From Mytilus galloprovincialis (lineage: Eukaryota; Mollusca; Bivalvia; Mytilida; Mytilidae), in contig NC_134843.1 of assembly GCF_965363235.1 (NCBI RefSeq), positions 90,863,795 to 90,927,794 on the forward strand: DNA of 64,000 nt. Reading direction: 5' to 3'. Shown in pieces: positions 37,801 through 44,451 of the stretch (the stretch's first letter is position 1; each line of letters opens with the position of its first letter). Made by a program: the position numbers and the translations under genes. Under the pieces are notes generated by a model. The model did no database searches and was not told where the DNA came from. It saw only the letters and a list, made by a program, of their open reading frames with translations.

Positions 37801-39609
37801 AATGTCCAATTTAAAAAAGTTTTTAAGTTAAAGTTCTTAGACCACATTCATTCTGTGTCAGAAACCTATGTTGTGTCAACTATTTAATCACAATCCAAAT
37901 TCAGAGCTGTATCAAGCTTGAATGTTGTGTCCATTAACTTACCCCAACTGTTCAGGGTTCAACTTCTGCGGTTGTACAAAGCTGGGCCCTGCAGAGCATC
38001 TGGTTACATTGATGTTTTAATATTTGAATATTTTATTTCCTTTTGGATTATAGTATCTGAGCCCTTTCACTTTAGCAAATATTATTTTTTTTCAGCTCAA
38101 CATTTAGGAGATGAAGACAATGATGACGACTTTGTATTCTATGTTTTATTGAGGGGCGTAGATAAGTTTTATGAGGAATATAATAGATATCCTGGTGTAT
38201 ATGAAGACCAAATAGAAGCTGATGTCCTTATGTTAAAGGTAGTTACTCTTAGGATGTAATTGTAGTTCAGATATGATCTTAATGGTTACCAGGGAACTTG
38301 ATTTAAAACCATGAAGCACTCACAGTTTATTTATGATCAGTGCAAGTTGAAACCAATTTCTAAAATGAAATATAATAACCCATTTTGGATATTTTATCTC
38401 ATACAAGATATAAATTTACTAGGCAAGTTATTTTAATATAATTTTTGGAAAAACTTTATATATACATTTTAAAATGTATACCTTTTCCCCATGGGTAAAT
38501 GATCCAAACCTGCTTAAATATACAGTTGATGCAAACACATTTATAACCATTTATAGAGAAATATATCTTTAAGCAATGAAATATTAAATTGAACTTCAAC
38601 ATGACAAAAAGTTATATAATGTTTTACTTGTTAGAAGTTCATCTTTCTTTTCATTATTACATTGATTGTTGCTTAATTTGGTTGCGACTTCATTTTCCCA
38701 ACATATCCTTTGATTTATAAAAACATTTTTTTTTACAATTTCAGACATCAGTACAGAAGATATTACATGACTGGGGATTAAATCCTACATCAATTAAGGA
38801 TGATTATATACATGAGATGTAAGTAAATGTTGTTTGATTGTGTAAATGTGGGTATTTTCTCATTTGAATTGTCTGTGTGACTTTAGTTTACTCGTTATAA
38901 TATGTACACTTTAAAAATTGTTTGATATGAAAAAAGCTTATCTCATCAACAAATAAAACTTACTGCTAACTAGGGATTTTTGAAACTTGTAATTATTACT
39001 GATTTGAATACCTATTTGAGCAGATTTAATTGTTAATATCATTAGTTATACATTAATTATACAATATGTTTGTTCAGTTTCCTGCAGTACTATATCTCGA
39101 GGATGGTCCATCATAACAAAAAAGCAGTAAATTGTTAAAATATTTTAATTTTATGACAGTTTGCCAAATATAAAAATAGGAAGATGTATAATTGCCAATG
39201 AGACAGCAATACAATTAATGTGAATATAAGCAAATATGGGTCACTGTATGGCCTTCAACAATGAACAATGTTTTTTTCCTGGTCATCCATAGATTATAAT
39301 TAAGAGCCAAAACAAAAACTGACCACAATGCATTTAGGTTTATATCATACATTTATAGGTGAAGAGAAAAATAAGGATTGTCAGATAGCAAATGAACAAA
39401 ATAAAGAAAGATGCAATATAATTGTTCTGTATATATATATTTGTTTCAGATGTCGGTACGGAGCAGCAGAACTACACACAATATCATCTTTCATAGGAGG
39501 GGCTGCAGCACAAGAAGCTATTAAAGTCATCACAAAACAATTTGTTCCATTTAATAATACATATATTTATAATGCTATGAAACAGTCATCATTAACTGTA
39601 CAGCTATAA
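13847..39609 (+). CDS. NAE1: NEDD8-activating enzyme E1 regulatory subunit (APP-BP1)
   Basis: NAE1 pairs with UBA3 to adenylate NEDD8 and charge it for transfer to UBE2M, driving cullin-RING ligase neddylation. Nineteen exons with GT-AG borders join without a break to 538 aa (human about 534): 13847-13905, 16623-16726, 17005-17065, 18508-18538, 19295-19366, 21083-21162, 21869-21978, 22764-22873, 25828-25890, 26506-26569, 27218-27309, 28649-28708, 29090-29150, 29467-29615, 34781-34817, 35697-35783, 38096-38238, 38745-38818, 39450-39609. It opens [20 protein letters not shown] and continues with the ThiF/E1-like fold ([45 protein letters not shown]). Later family blocks are [36 protein letters not shown] and the C-terminal [20 protein letters not shown] and [13 protein letters not shown]. 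As in the family, this subunit has no catalytic cysteine domain of its own. Introns reach 5 kb and are packed with transposons. Confidence 0.97.
14225..14606 (-). repeat. Mytilid dispersed repeat (gatgtggtat family), near full copy
   Basis: Read on the plus strand it runs CTGTTATACCACTGTCCCAG, TTAACCCCGCCACATTATT, ACATAAATAAGGCCGTTAG, GACTATGCGGTATGGGCTTT, GGTGACCTATAGTTG and GGCAATCATACCACATCTTC. The same order occurs at 49765-49966, and in reverse in the fragments at 7184, 23990 and 39170. It lies in NAE1 intron 1. Confidence 0.75.
14764..14927. mobile_element. 164-bp TIR element with 6-bp target duplication
   Basis: The ends are CAGTCTTTGCCAAACT (left) and, as reverse complement, CAGTGTATCCCAAACT (right). 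A second inner inverted pair is TCTGACCGAA / TTCGGTCAGA. ATCATA is directly repeated outside both ends (14758-14763, 14928-14933). It is in NAE1 intron 1. Elements with the same CAGT start and 6-bp duplication are at 55913 and 62863. Confidence 0.78.
15490..16157 (+). mobile_element. 5'-truncated LINE: reverse transcriptase C-terminus and 3' tail
   Basis: Translated residues include [20 protein letters not shown] and APSYLTNKF, then in another frame [20 protein letters not shown] and [11 protein letters not shown] before a stop. These are the usual last residues of many animal non-LTR retrotransposon polymerases (the SYSGAxLWNSLP motif). One frameshift near 15745 separates the two parts. The 3' untranslated tail ends AATAAAGTATTG followed by (TTG)n at 16134-16153, a common LINE 3' end. 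It lies in NAE1 intron 1 in sense orientation and is a dead, 5'-truncated insertion. Confidence 0.85.
17614..17770. mobile_element. Palindromic MITE in NAE1 intron 3
   Basis: GAAATAATTCATGGGGGCTT at the left is mirrored by AAGCCCCCATCAATTATTTC at the right. Pairing continues inward through TGAATATAT, CGTGATTTACCACGG and ttgtc / gacaa, and through TATTTTACCC / GGGTAAAATA near the loop. Nearly the whole 157 bp can fold into one hairpin. No target duplication is obvious. Confidence 0.75.
19525..20770. mobile_element. Possible 1.25-kb TIR insertion in NAE1 intron 5
   Basis: GGGATACGATTGC at 19525-19537 is exactly mirrored by GCAATCGTATCCC at 20758-20770. Outside the pair, TTTATGAAAATTTCTTCCTT onward (19474-19498) is nearly repeated in direct orientation at 20803-20826. 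The interior has no coding. It could be a small DNA transposon or two chance repeats; confidence is low. Confidence 0.35.
22380..22549. repeat. 56-bp tandem repeat, three units
   Basis: Units containing ACATAATATGTCAGGGTAAA and CATCATTGTAAGTGC follow each other with a 56-bp period and almost no differences. A partial fourth piece (GTAAAACATCATTGTAAGTG) is at 22684. It lies in NAE1 intron 7, just upstream of exon 8. It looks like a recent local duplication. Confidence 0.9.
22897..25229. mobile_element. 2.3-kb foldback element with inverted satellite-array arms
   Basis: The outer ends are inverted: ATGTCCAGTGAAGGATGTTT (left) and the reverse complement of the right end, ATGTCCAGTGCACGATGTTT, with similarity continuing about 45 bp into TATTGTC and ACATCGCAAT. 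Inward, each arm becomes a tandem array. Forward units of about 95-120 bp (TTTACATCGTTGACATCGTT) run to about 23590. Reverse-complement units (ACGATGTTGACACGATATTG, GAACGATGTAAACAGAAAGG) run from about 24228 to 25205. Frames translating to repeated cysteine- and histidine-rich peptides are array artefacts. The whole sits in NAE1 intron 8 and could fold into a very large hairpin RNA. Confidence 0.78.
23590..24145 (+). repeat. Two mytilid-repeat fragments at the centre of the foldback element
   Basis: 23590-23910 has AAGAAGATGCGGTATAAG, ACACTAGTGTAAAACTATTT, AACGACAACTACTGAACGAC and GGACAGGTGCAAACA in the order I know from mussel repeats. 23990-24140 has AGAAGTGGTATGATTGCAAA and CTTTAACATTGAGCAAAG from a related repeat. 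They separate the two inverted arrays and probably inserted later. Confidence 0.6.
25709..25742. repeat. Solo end of the CAGTCTGCACC element family
   Basis: CAGTCTGCGCCAAAATCTAC and TAGTCC match the left end of the complete element at 62863. No matching right end is nearby. It lies in NAE1 intron 8, about 90 bp before exon 9. Confidence 0.5.
25944..26265 (+). mobile_element. TGCCCC-hairpin element with GTTC/GTCC microsatellite (copy 1)
   Basis: A 5' hairpin (TGCCCC ... GGGGCA, 25950-25976) is followed by a GTTCGTTCGTCCGTCC-type run (about 26000-26060) and one body unit (GCTTCAGGTTAAAGTTTTTG, CCAATCAACTTAAAACTTAG). It ends GGGGCATCCGTGTACTTTGG. Two further copies lie at 29858 and 36293. No coding. 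It is in NAE1 intron 9, 50 bp after exon 9. Confidence 0.78.
28285..28560. repeat. GC-richer unidentified dispersed-repeat-like segment
   Basis: Within AT-rich NAE1 intron 11, a block with CTTTGCGGGTGCGAGTGCTG, GGTGTCTTTAACGTGCAAG and CCTCGAGACCATACTCACA has distinctly different base composition. It resembles dispersed repeats I have seen in molluscs, but I cannot name it. A short frame through it shows no known domain. A tRNA-like head is not evident. Confidence 0.35.
29858..30060 (+). mobile_element. TGCCCC-hairpin element, truncated copy 2
   Basis: It has GATGCCCCTCCTATGATAGT, a TGTCTGTCTGTTCGTTTGTCC run, GCTTCAGGTTAAAATTTTTG and AACTTAGTACACATGTTCCC, matching 25944-26265, but lacks the GGGGCATCCG terminus. 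It is in NAE1 intron 14. Confidence 0.7.
30979..31182. mobile_element. CTGYAAATTCAGAAAT TIR element, copy 1
   Basis: CTGCAAATTCAGAAATATTG at the left is mirrored by ATTTCTGAATTTGCAG at the right, followed by TA. About 200 bp, non-coding, in NAE1 intron 14. Related elements follow at 31730 and 33849. Confidence 0.6.
31730..31890. mobile_element. CTGYAAATTCAGAAAT TIR element, copy 2 (diverged)
   Basis: CTGTAAATTCAGAAATATGT at the left faces AGATCTGTATTTACAG at the right, followed by TA. The right end is the more altered one. Non-coding, in NAE1 intron 14. Confidence 0.45.
33171..33318. mobile_element. 148-bp near-perfect palindromic MITE
   Basis: AGACAATATACGTATAGTGT at 33171 is mirrored by the sequence ending ACACTATACGTATATTGTCT at 33318. 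Pairing continues through CTTGAAATATGAAATTTATTTGTAT and GAAACGGGAAAATGC, leaving about a 9-base loop (GGTTCTACC). It lies in NAE1 intron 14. High arm identity suggests recent insertion or purity maintained by conversion. Confidence 0.82.
33849..34045. mobile_element. Mariner-like MITE with TA target duplication (copy 3 of the family)
   Basis: CTGTAAATTCAGAGATTA at the left and CTGTACATTCAGAAATTA as reverse complement at the right form the ends, with TA on both sides (33847-33848, 34046-34047). 197 bp, no coding. A TA duplication and CTGT ends fit Tc1/mariner-type non-autonomous elements. Confidence 0.7.
34350..34622. mobile_element. TTAA-flanked TIR element (GGTGGTACC family)
   Basis: GGTGGTACCTAACACT at the left matches GGTGGTACCCAACACT (reverse complement of the right end) at 15 of 16 bases. 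TTAA lies directly outside both ends (34346-34349, 34623-34626). The 273-bp interior is AT-rich, starting ACAGGGAGATAACTCTG, a motif I know from molluscan repeats. A TTAA duplication fits piggyBac- or Kolobok-type insertion. In NAE1 intron 14, near exon 15. Confidence 0.82.
36293..36450 (+). mobile_element. TGCCCC-hairpin element, truncated copy 3
   Basis: It has ACCCCACTTAGGGGCATTAT, GTGTCCGTCTGTTCCTTC, CCACTTCAGGTTAACC and AACTTAGTACACATGATC, matching copy 1, but the 3' terminus is missing. In NAE1 intron 16. Confidence 0.7.
36755..38004 (-). mobile_element. CGACCGCA-family tandem-core element (copy 2, reversed)
   Basis: Read on the plus strand it opens TTTTTATACGACCGCAAAAA and a GTCGTCCTCGTCC run. 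Then come two to three units of the TTTTCTTGGTTTTCGCACAA block, four to five units marked by TTTGATATGCTGAATCTAAC, and an end at CTGCGGTTGTACAAAGCTGG and AGAGCATCTGG. This is the reverse complement of the order at 9664 and 52111. It fills most of NAE1 intron 16 and ends about 90 bp before exon 17. Confidence 0.85.
39170..39290 (+). repeat. Fragment of mytilid dispersed repeat (gatgtggtat family)
   Basis: AGGAAGATGTATAATTGCCA, ATGAGACAGCAATAC, GGTCACTGTATGGCC and TTCAACAATGAACAATG correspond in order to the copy at 14225-14606 read in reverse. In NAE1 intron 18. Confidence 0.6.
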
Positions 39610-41222
39610 TATATTTATATATGTATAGGTTTTCACTTTAGAAACAGTTCACAAATTGATTAGAACAAAAATAATCTGCTTGAAAAGAAGCTTGAACATT
39701 TTTTTCTGTGAGTAAAGTTAGGTGGATGTAATTATATCTTGCTAAACATTAGAGGAATCTTAAAAGCTTGTAATCTATCAAAAACTTTTATTATAAGAAC
39801 TGAAACTTTCTACTGAGGTCTGCAATAGAAATGACCGTGTAACAGTAGTGAGCTCTGGTGAGAGATTGAATTATAAAATATTCTACATGTATCATGAAAT
39901 GAAATTTTCTATGTGAGAGGAGTTGTCTCGCCTGAGGTGAGACTAATTAATTAAGGACTTTTGTGAAGATAAAAGTCTTCAGAATTCAAATTTGCTTTTT
40001 TTACGTGATGAGACAACATTTTTTTTCTGAAAATGTTGCAAGCCTCAACTTTTAATCAAACTAGAACTATCAAAGAATTTTTTCTTGATTTATATTCCAA
40101 TGAAAAATTAACCCTTTAATAGCTTTAGGACATCCAAAGGTTTTTTTAGAATGATTTCTATGTGGACTCTTAAAAAGGTGCCTTAAAAGTCCAATCAGTA
40201 TTACATTTTTAATAGAAATTATAAAAAAAACGTAATTTTCAATACATATATATGTATAATTTCAATTTAGATTTGACTGCATTGAACCTGGCTGAATTCC
40301 TTTGGCTGTCTGAAACTGAACATTCATGGGGTTCATTTAAATCATTCTGCTAATTTCTTGGTGGATTGTCTCCCCTCAACTTAATTAAATAATGTTTACA
40401 TTTGACTACTAAGGTATAACAAAGTTAATGAAATATATCAAATTCTCATCATTGTTAGTTCTACTGGTAAAATTCTTATTTCTGTAATATGTCAAACACA
40501 GGAAGAAATTTAAAAATACCTGAAGTGGTCAAGACAAAAAAAGGCTGGAAATAGACTGAAAAAAATTTGAATGGCAACTTTAAGAATGATGTAAACAATG
40601 TTTCAATGTCAAATGGCCATTGAATTTGTACAAGAAGTGTGAAGAATCATTTGAGGAATTTGTAAAAACTTTATTGTTAAGTTTTGTATTAAAATTAAAA
40701 TTTTATCTAACTTAATATTGTGAAATTTATTAAGCATTTCTAGTACTTTTATTGTTATATCTCGATAAAGTCATAAAATGTATAGAAGCTATATATTATC
40801 TTCCAAGTGTTTGTTGCTGAATGTTTATGTTATGTTCATTTTGAGTTCAAGGTTAACAGATGTGAAGAAATTACTGTGCCAATTCATTAGTAAAATGATA
40901 TACATGTAATCAATAATCAGATGCTCATGCTTTCATAAAGAAAAAAATGGAAGTATTTATATATTATTATAAAAGTTTTTATTTTGTTTAATATAGGTCA
41001 AATGTACAAGATAAAACTTTGATTCTTAAAAGTTTAAGTATCTATTTATATCAGGGCTAAAATGGGCCCAAATCTTACCTTCTTTTTTAAATTCACATTT
41101 TAAGGGGAAAACTGCTTTCATATTTTAATTCACTTTAATCAAAAAGTAATGTAACAGTTTACTAGAGTGTTGTATGTACTAAGCAAGTCCAATGTCTTTT
41201 GTATAATGAAGAGAGAAACTGA

Positions 41223-41228
41223 AATAAA
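41223..41228 (+). terminator. Candidate NAE1 polyadenylation signal
   Basis: AATAAA occurs about 1.6 kb after the NAE1 stop, followed by the T/G-rich AGATTTTTGTACAAC. I saw no earlier clean AATAAA in the presumed 3' untranslated region (39610 onward). The cleavage site itself is not visible. Confidence 0.35.
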
Positions 41229-41239
41229 AGATTTTTGTA

Positions 41240-42300
41240 CAACACTAAATATAAATGTTATTTGTTTTCTTTTATCATATACTTACATCTCCTCAATGAA
41301 AAACACTTTTATGACACTTGCATTAATTTTAAACAATTTGCTATAGGAATTACCTCAACAAAAACATTTTGGTTATAAAATGTTGCATTGTGCATCTACA
41401 GCAGAACCAATTGGTTGCATCCTTCAGCAAATAAAAAAATTAAACAGCAACAGTTTTTAGAACAAAAGTGGTTCTATGTGCTAAACAGGTGCAAAATTAA
41501 GTTATTAAAAATTTAACATCAGAGATGATAAATATACAAATAAAAATATTTGGTAAACATTGATGAGACAGAAACACAATAATACAATATTAAACAAGAA
41601 TGTCACAATGCAAACTTCACTGATAGACCACTGTTTATTTGACTTTTACAAAGCTCTATGACTAATTCATAGTTTTGAATTAATCCAGCATATATTACCA
41701 AGATCTGTTGTCAAAAATGAATTTCTAAATGTTCAAAAGACATTTTAAGATGCAGTTATTCATCTTCTGCAATGGTTAGACTAGTCACTAGATTTGCAAC
41801 AACCTCCTTAGTTATACATGTATATTTTTAATGCAGTAGATACAATTCATTATATCTAACTGCAAAAGGATATGTTCCATAGTTATCGTCTTTATTTTGG
41901 TTCTGGTTTAGTTAATAAAGGGATATGAAGTTTTTCAAAAAAATACATTGTCCTTTTCATTTTAATTTTATTTAAGTTGCAGACTCAACATGCTCAAGTT
42001 TTCTGCTGTCTGAACCCTTGGTCCAGTGACAAAATCAATTAGCAATTTTAAATGTTAACTTTTCTGCTTAAGTTTGTTGATTATATCTTTGATATTACAT
42101 AGTGTAAAATACATATTATTTCTGGTATATTAATTGCAATATATTATAACAAAAAAAAAATATGCAAATTGATAGAAAATAAAGGGAAAAAAATAACAAA
42201 CTTATGGAAAAAGGGGGAGGCTAAAAAAAATGTCTTGCCTATATATCTACTCATAAACTTAAATGGCCAAAATTCGCCGCCAAATATGTGGACTAGAAGT
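41240..42300. other. Gene-free AT-rich spacer after NAE1
   Basis: No gene or recognisable repeat. Scattered A- and T-runs only. It may include the distal 3' untranslated region of NAE1 if a later poly(A) site is used. Confidence 0.4.
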
Positions 42301-42309
42301 TACACTAGG

Positions 42310-42522
42310 AGCGTCTTTATGCATTTATTCCTAATGTAGGTAAGACCCATCCACTTGCAAATTATCTGATTCCAGTTTATATAGGGAGAATCATTTTGGA
42401 ATATTTATAACAGGCTACAATAGACTAAATAGATACCACCATCAGAGAGGCCAATTACTCATACCATACTGTGAATGTTGTGAGGAAGATAACACAGAAC
42501 ACTTTTACTTAATTGTTTGAGA
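42310..42522 (+). pseudogene. LINE fragment: end of RNase H / cysteine-rich tail
   Basis: One frame reads RLYAFIPNVGKTHPLANYLI and GRIILEYL. After a one-base shift near 42410 it reads ITGYNRLNRYHHQRGQLL, then PYCECCEEDNTEHFYLIV and stop. The sequence TGxxxLNxxxH...CxCCEEDxxxHF is the usual C-terminal cysteine-rich motif after the reverse transcriptase/RNase H part of many animal LINEs. It is a short dead relic with at least one frameshift, and the MITE at 42536 lies directly after it. Confidence 0.65.
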
Positions 42523-42535
42523 TACCACCAGGTAA

Positions 42536-42829
42536 GGCAGCAACCATTTGATTTTCTGGGGGGGGGGGGGGGTGGGGCTATGGTTTTTTTTGGAAAAAAA
42601 AGTTTGTTTCCAGTTTTTGGAGAAAAAAATAATTTGTTTTTGATTCTGAGAAAAAAAAAATGTTTGTTTCACCCTCAGCTACCACTATATGTAATGCTAA
42701 ATTTGAAAGAAAAAAATTGTTTTCAACTTGTCGCGAAAAAAATAGATTGTTTTTCGCCACAGGCGAAAAAAAAAGTTTGTACAGAAAAAAAAACCATAGA
42801 CCCCCCACGAAAATCAAATGGTTGCTGCC
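42536..42829. mobile_element. GGCAGCAACC TIR element with G-run and A-runs
   Basis: GGCAGCAACCATTTGATTTT at the left is exactly mirrored by AAAATCAAATGGTTGCTGCC at the right. Similarity continues through the G-run and CTATGGTTTTTTTT, giving inverted ends of about 45 bp. A 16-base G-run follows the left end and a CCCCCC run precedes the right end. The interior is short phrases joined by A- and T-runs; the long frame through it is an artefact. 294 bp. No target duplication is clear. Confidence 0.8.
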
Positions 42830-43334
42830 CAAGAGAAGAAAATGAAAAAATCGGCTGGAGAATCAAAACATCCAAATAGATCTAATGTTGGACCCTCTTA
42901 GCAACAGCAAGGAAAAAGACATAAAAAGGAACAGCAGATATAATTAGAGAATAGATAAAGAGTTCTGGGTGATTTCTAGATTCACTCGCCCCTGAAAAAA
43001 CCTGATCCTGAGCCTAAATAGAAATTATAGTACTAATATGAAAAAAGCTAGCACAAAGAGACCCGAGTTGTGTACATTTCATAATCTTTCATATGAATTA
43101 AGCTGAAACTGTATATCAGAAGAAGAAAGTCAAATAATATTGACCTTAAGATCAGGATAAGGATTCATAAGTTATATTTGCGTTCTTCTTTGTGCTTTGT
43201 ACAATTGAATTCATCTTGTGGTTTTAAGACGCTTCAACCATTGTTATTTGTCAGCGTCACTAAAGCGTTTCAAACCGTAGCCTTTTTGGTAACTATCTCA
43301 AGCACTTTATTTGGGTTTATATGGCCATAATAAC

Positions 43335-43473
43335 CACGTGACAATTTGTTTACAGTTGTTCTGGATGATTCACGAATCGCCAAAATTACACCCTTCACTA
43401 GGCTGATTCATACAAGATAAAGCTGCTGATCGTGACAGAACATTGAAATACCTTTCACATGAGAACACAGTCG
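43335..43473 (+). promoter_or_regulatory. Candidate promoter and 5' leader exon of the OTU gene
   Basis: A CACGTG E-box (43335-43340) is followed by a candidate exon ending ...CACAGTCG at 43473, with the consensus donor GTAAGT at 43474. The OTU coding exon opens with an acceptor (TTTTCAG at 44447), so a leader exon is needed. Joining these would leave an upstream ATG at 43460 whose frame stops just after the main start. The transcription start is not visible. Confidence 0.4.
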
Positions 43474-43911
43474 GTAAGTTGTTTTTAATTATAGAAATAT
43501 ATTCATTGTCAATACCTCTCTTAGTCTTAGTCTTTATCAGTATCAACTATCCATACTAGTCTATATATCTATAGTCTATAGATATATCTGGATACATACT
43601 ATAATATTTATATGTTAGTAGTGACCACAAGATCAATGCAAGTTTATTAATACCTGTGCAACATCAGACTATATACTGAAATTTAAAAAAAGGATTAGGC
43701 AAATAATTGAAAAAGTTAAAGGAATGTACAGACAAGAATTCCGTAAGTAAAATTAAATAAAAAACAAACAAAAACAGATAAAATTATGTATAAGAAATAA
43801 GGCAACAACTTTTTTGGGATCAATCCTTAGTCTGATGAAAAATATATTTGATTTAGTATTGTACATGACATGACTATTGGATCAACTGAACTTGGCGACC
43901 ACAATACTTGT

Positions 43912-44122
43912 ATATAGAGAGGCGGTAGAAGGGGTACTGATCCCGTAATCCTGGGCTTAAAAACACGAAATCCCAAGGTCCCGAATTTAAATATATTTAA
44001 ATCCTGACATCCTGAATTTCGAAAAAATAATTCTTGCATCCCGAAAGGGTCAGTCCCGAAATCCTGAGCTTTAAAACACCTGATCCCAGAGTCCCGATAA
44101 AGGTCCTATCCCCCCCTCTATA
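43912..44122. mobile_element. Short element of tandem ATCCCGAAATCCTG phrases
   Basis: TATATAGAGAGGCGGTAGAA at the left and, as reverse complement, TATATAGAGGGGGGGATAGG at the right are imperfect inverted ends. Between them are irregular repeats of (A/T)TCCCGAAATCCTGA and TTTAAAACAC. No coding. It lies in the presumed first intron of the OTU gene. Confidence 0.55.
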
Positions 44123-44451
44123 TATACATGTAGGGGACAATTATATAGAAGAAGAAAACGAAGATATATAAGTATTATACTATAACACTGTTTAACAGTA
44201 TTATATATATCCTAGTATTGTTTTATTATTTAAAATATAATTACACTAATTAGTATGATGATTCTGAAGTGCTTGATAAACTAAGAGTGTTATCATGGTT
44301 ATGGAAACACTTTGGTCATGTCAGGGACTTGCTTGAGTATGACAGATTTTTTAAAGATTGTTCAATATGTAGACTGATATACAAAAACAATGTGTTAGTA
44401 TTTTCCATATACTTATATAATCATGAGAATCTTTTTTATATTTTCAGAAAA

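Noticed and set aside
42517-42879. A 120-codon frame rich in Lys/Phe/Gly
   Set aside because: It crosses a MITE with homopolymer runs and its inverted ends; no protein-like composition.
44269-44451. N-terminal extension of the OTU protein from the ATG at 44269
   Set aside because: A good 3' splice site lies between it and the ATG at 44452, and the upstream codons read like intron (hydrophobic, no similarity). It cannot be fully excluded without RNA data.
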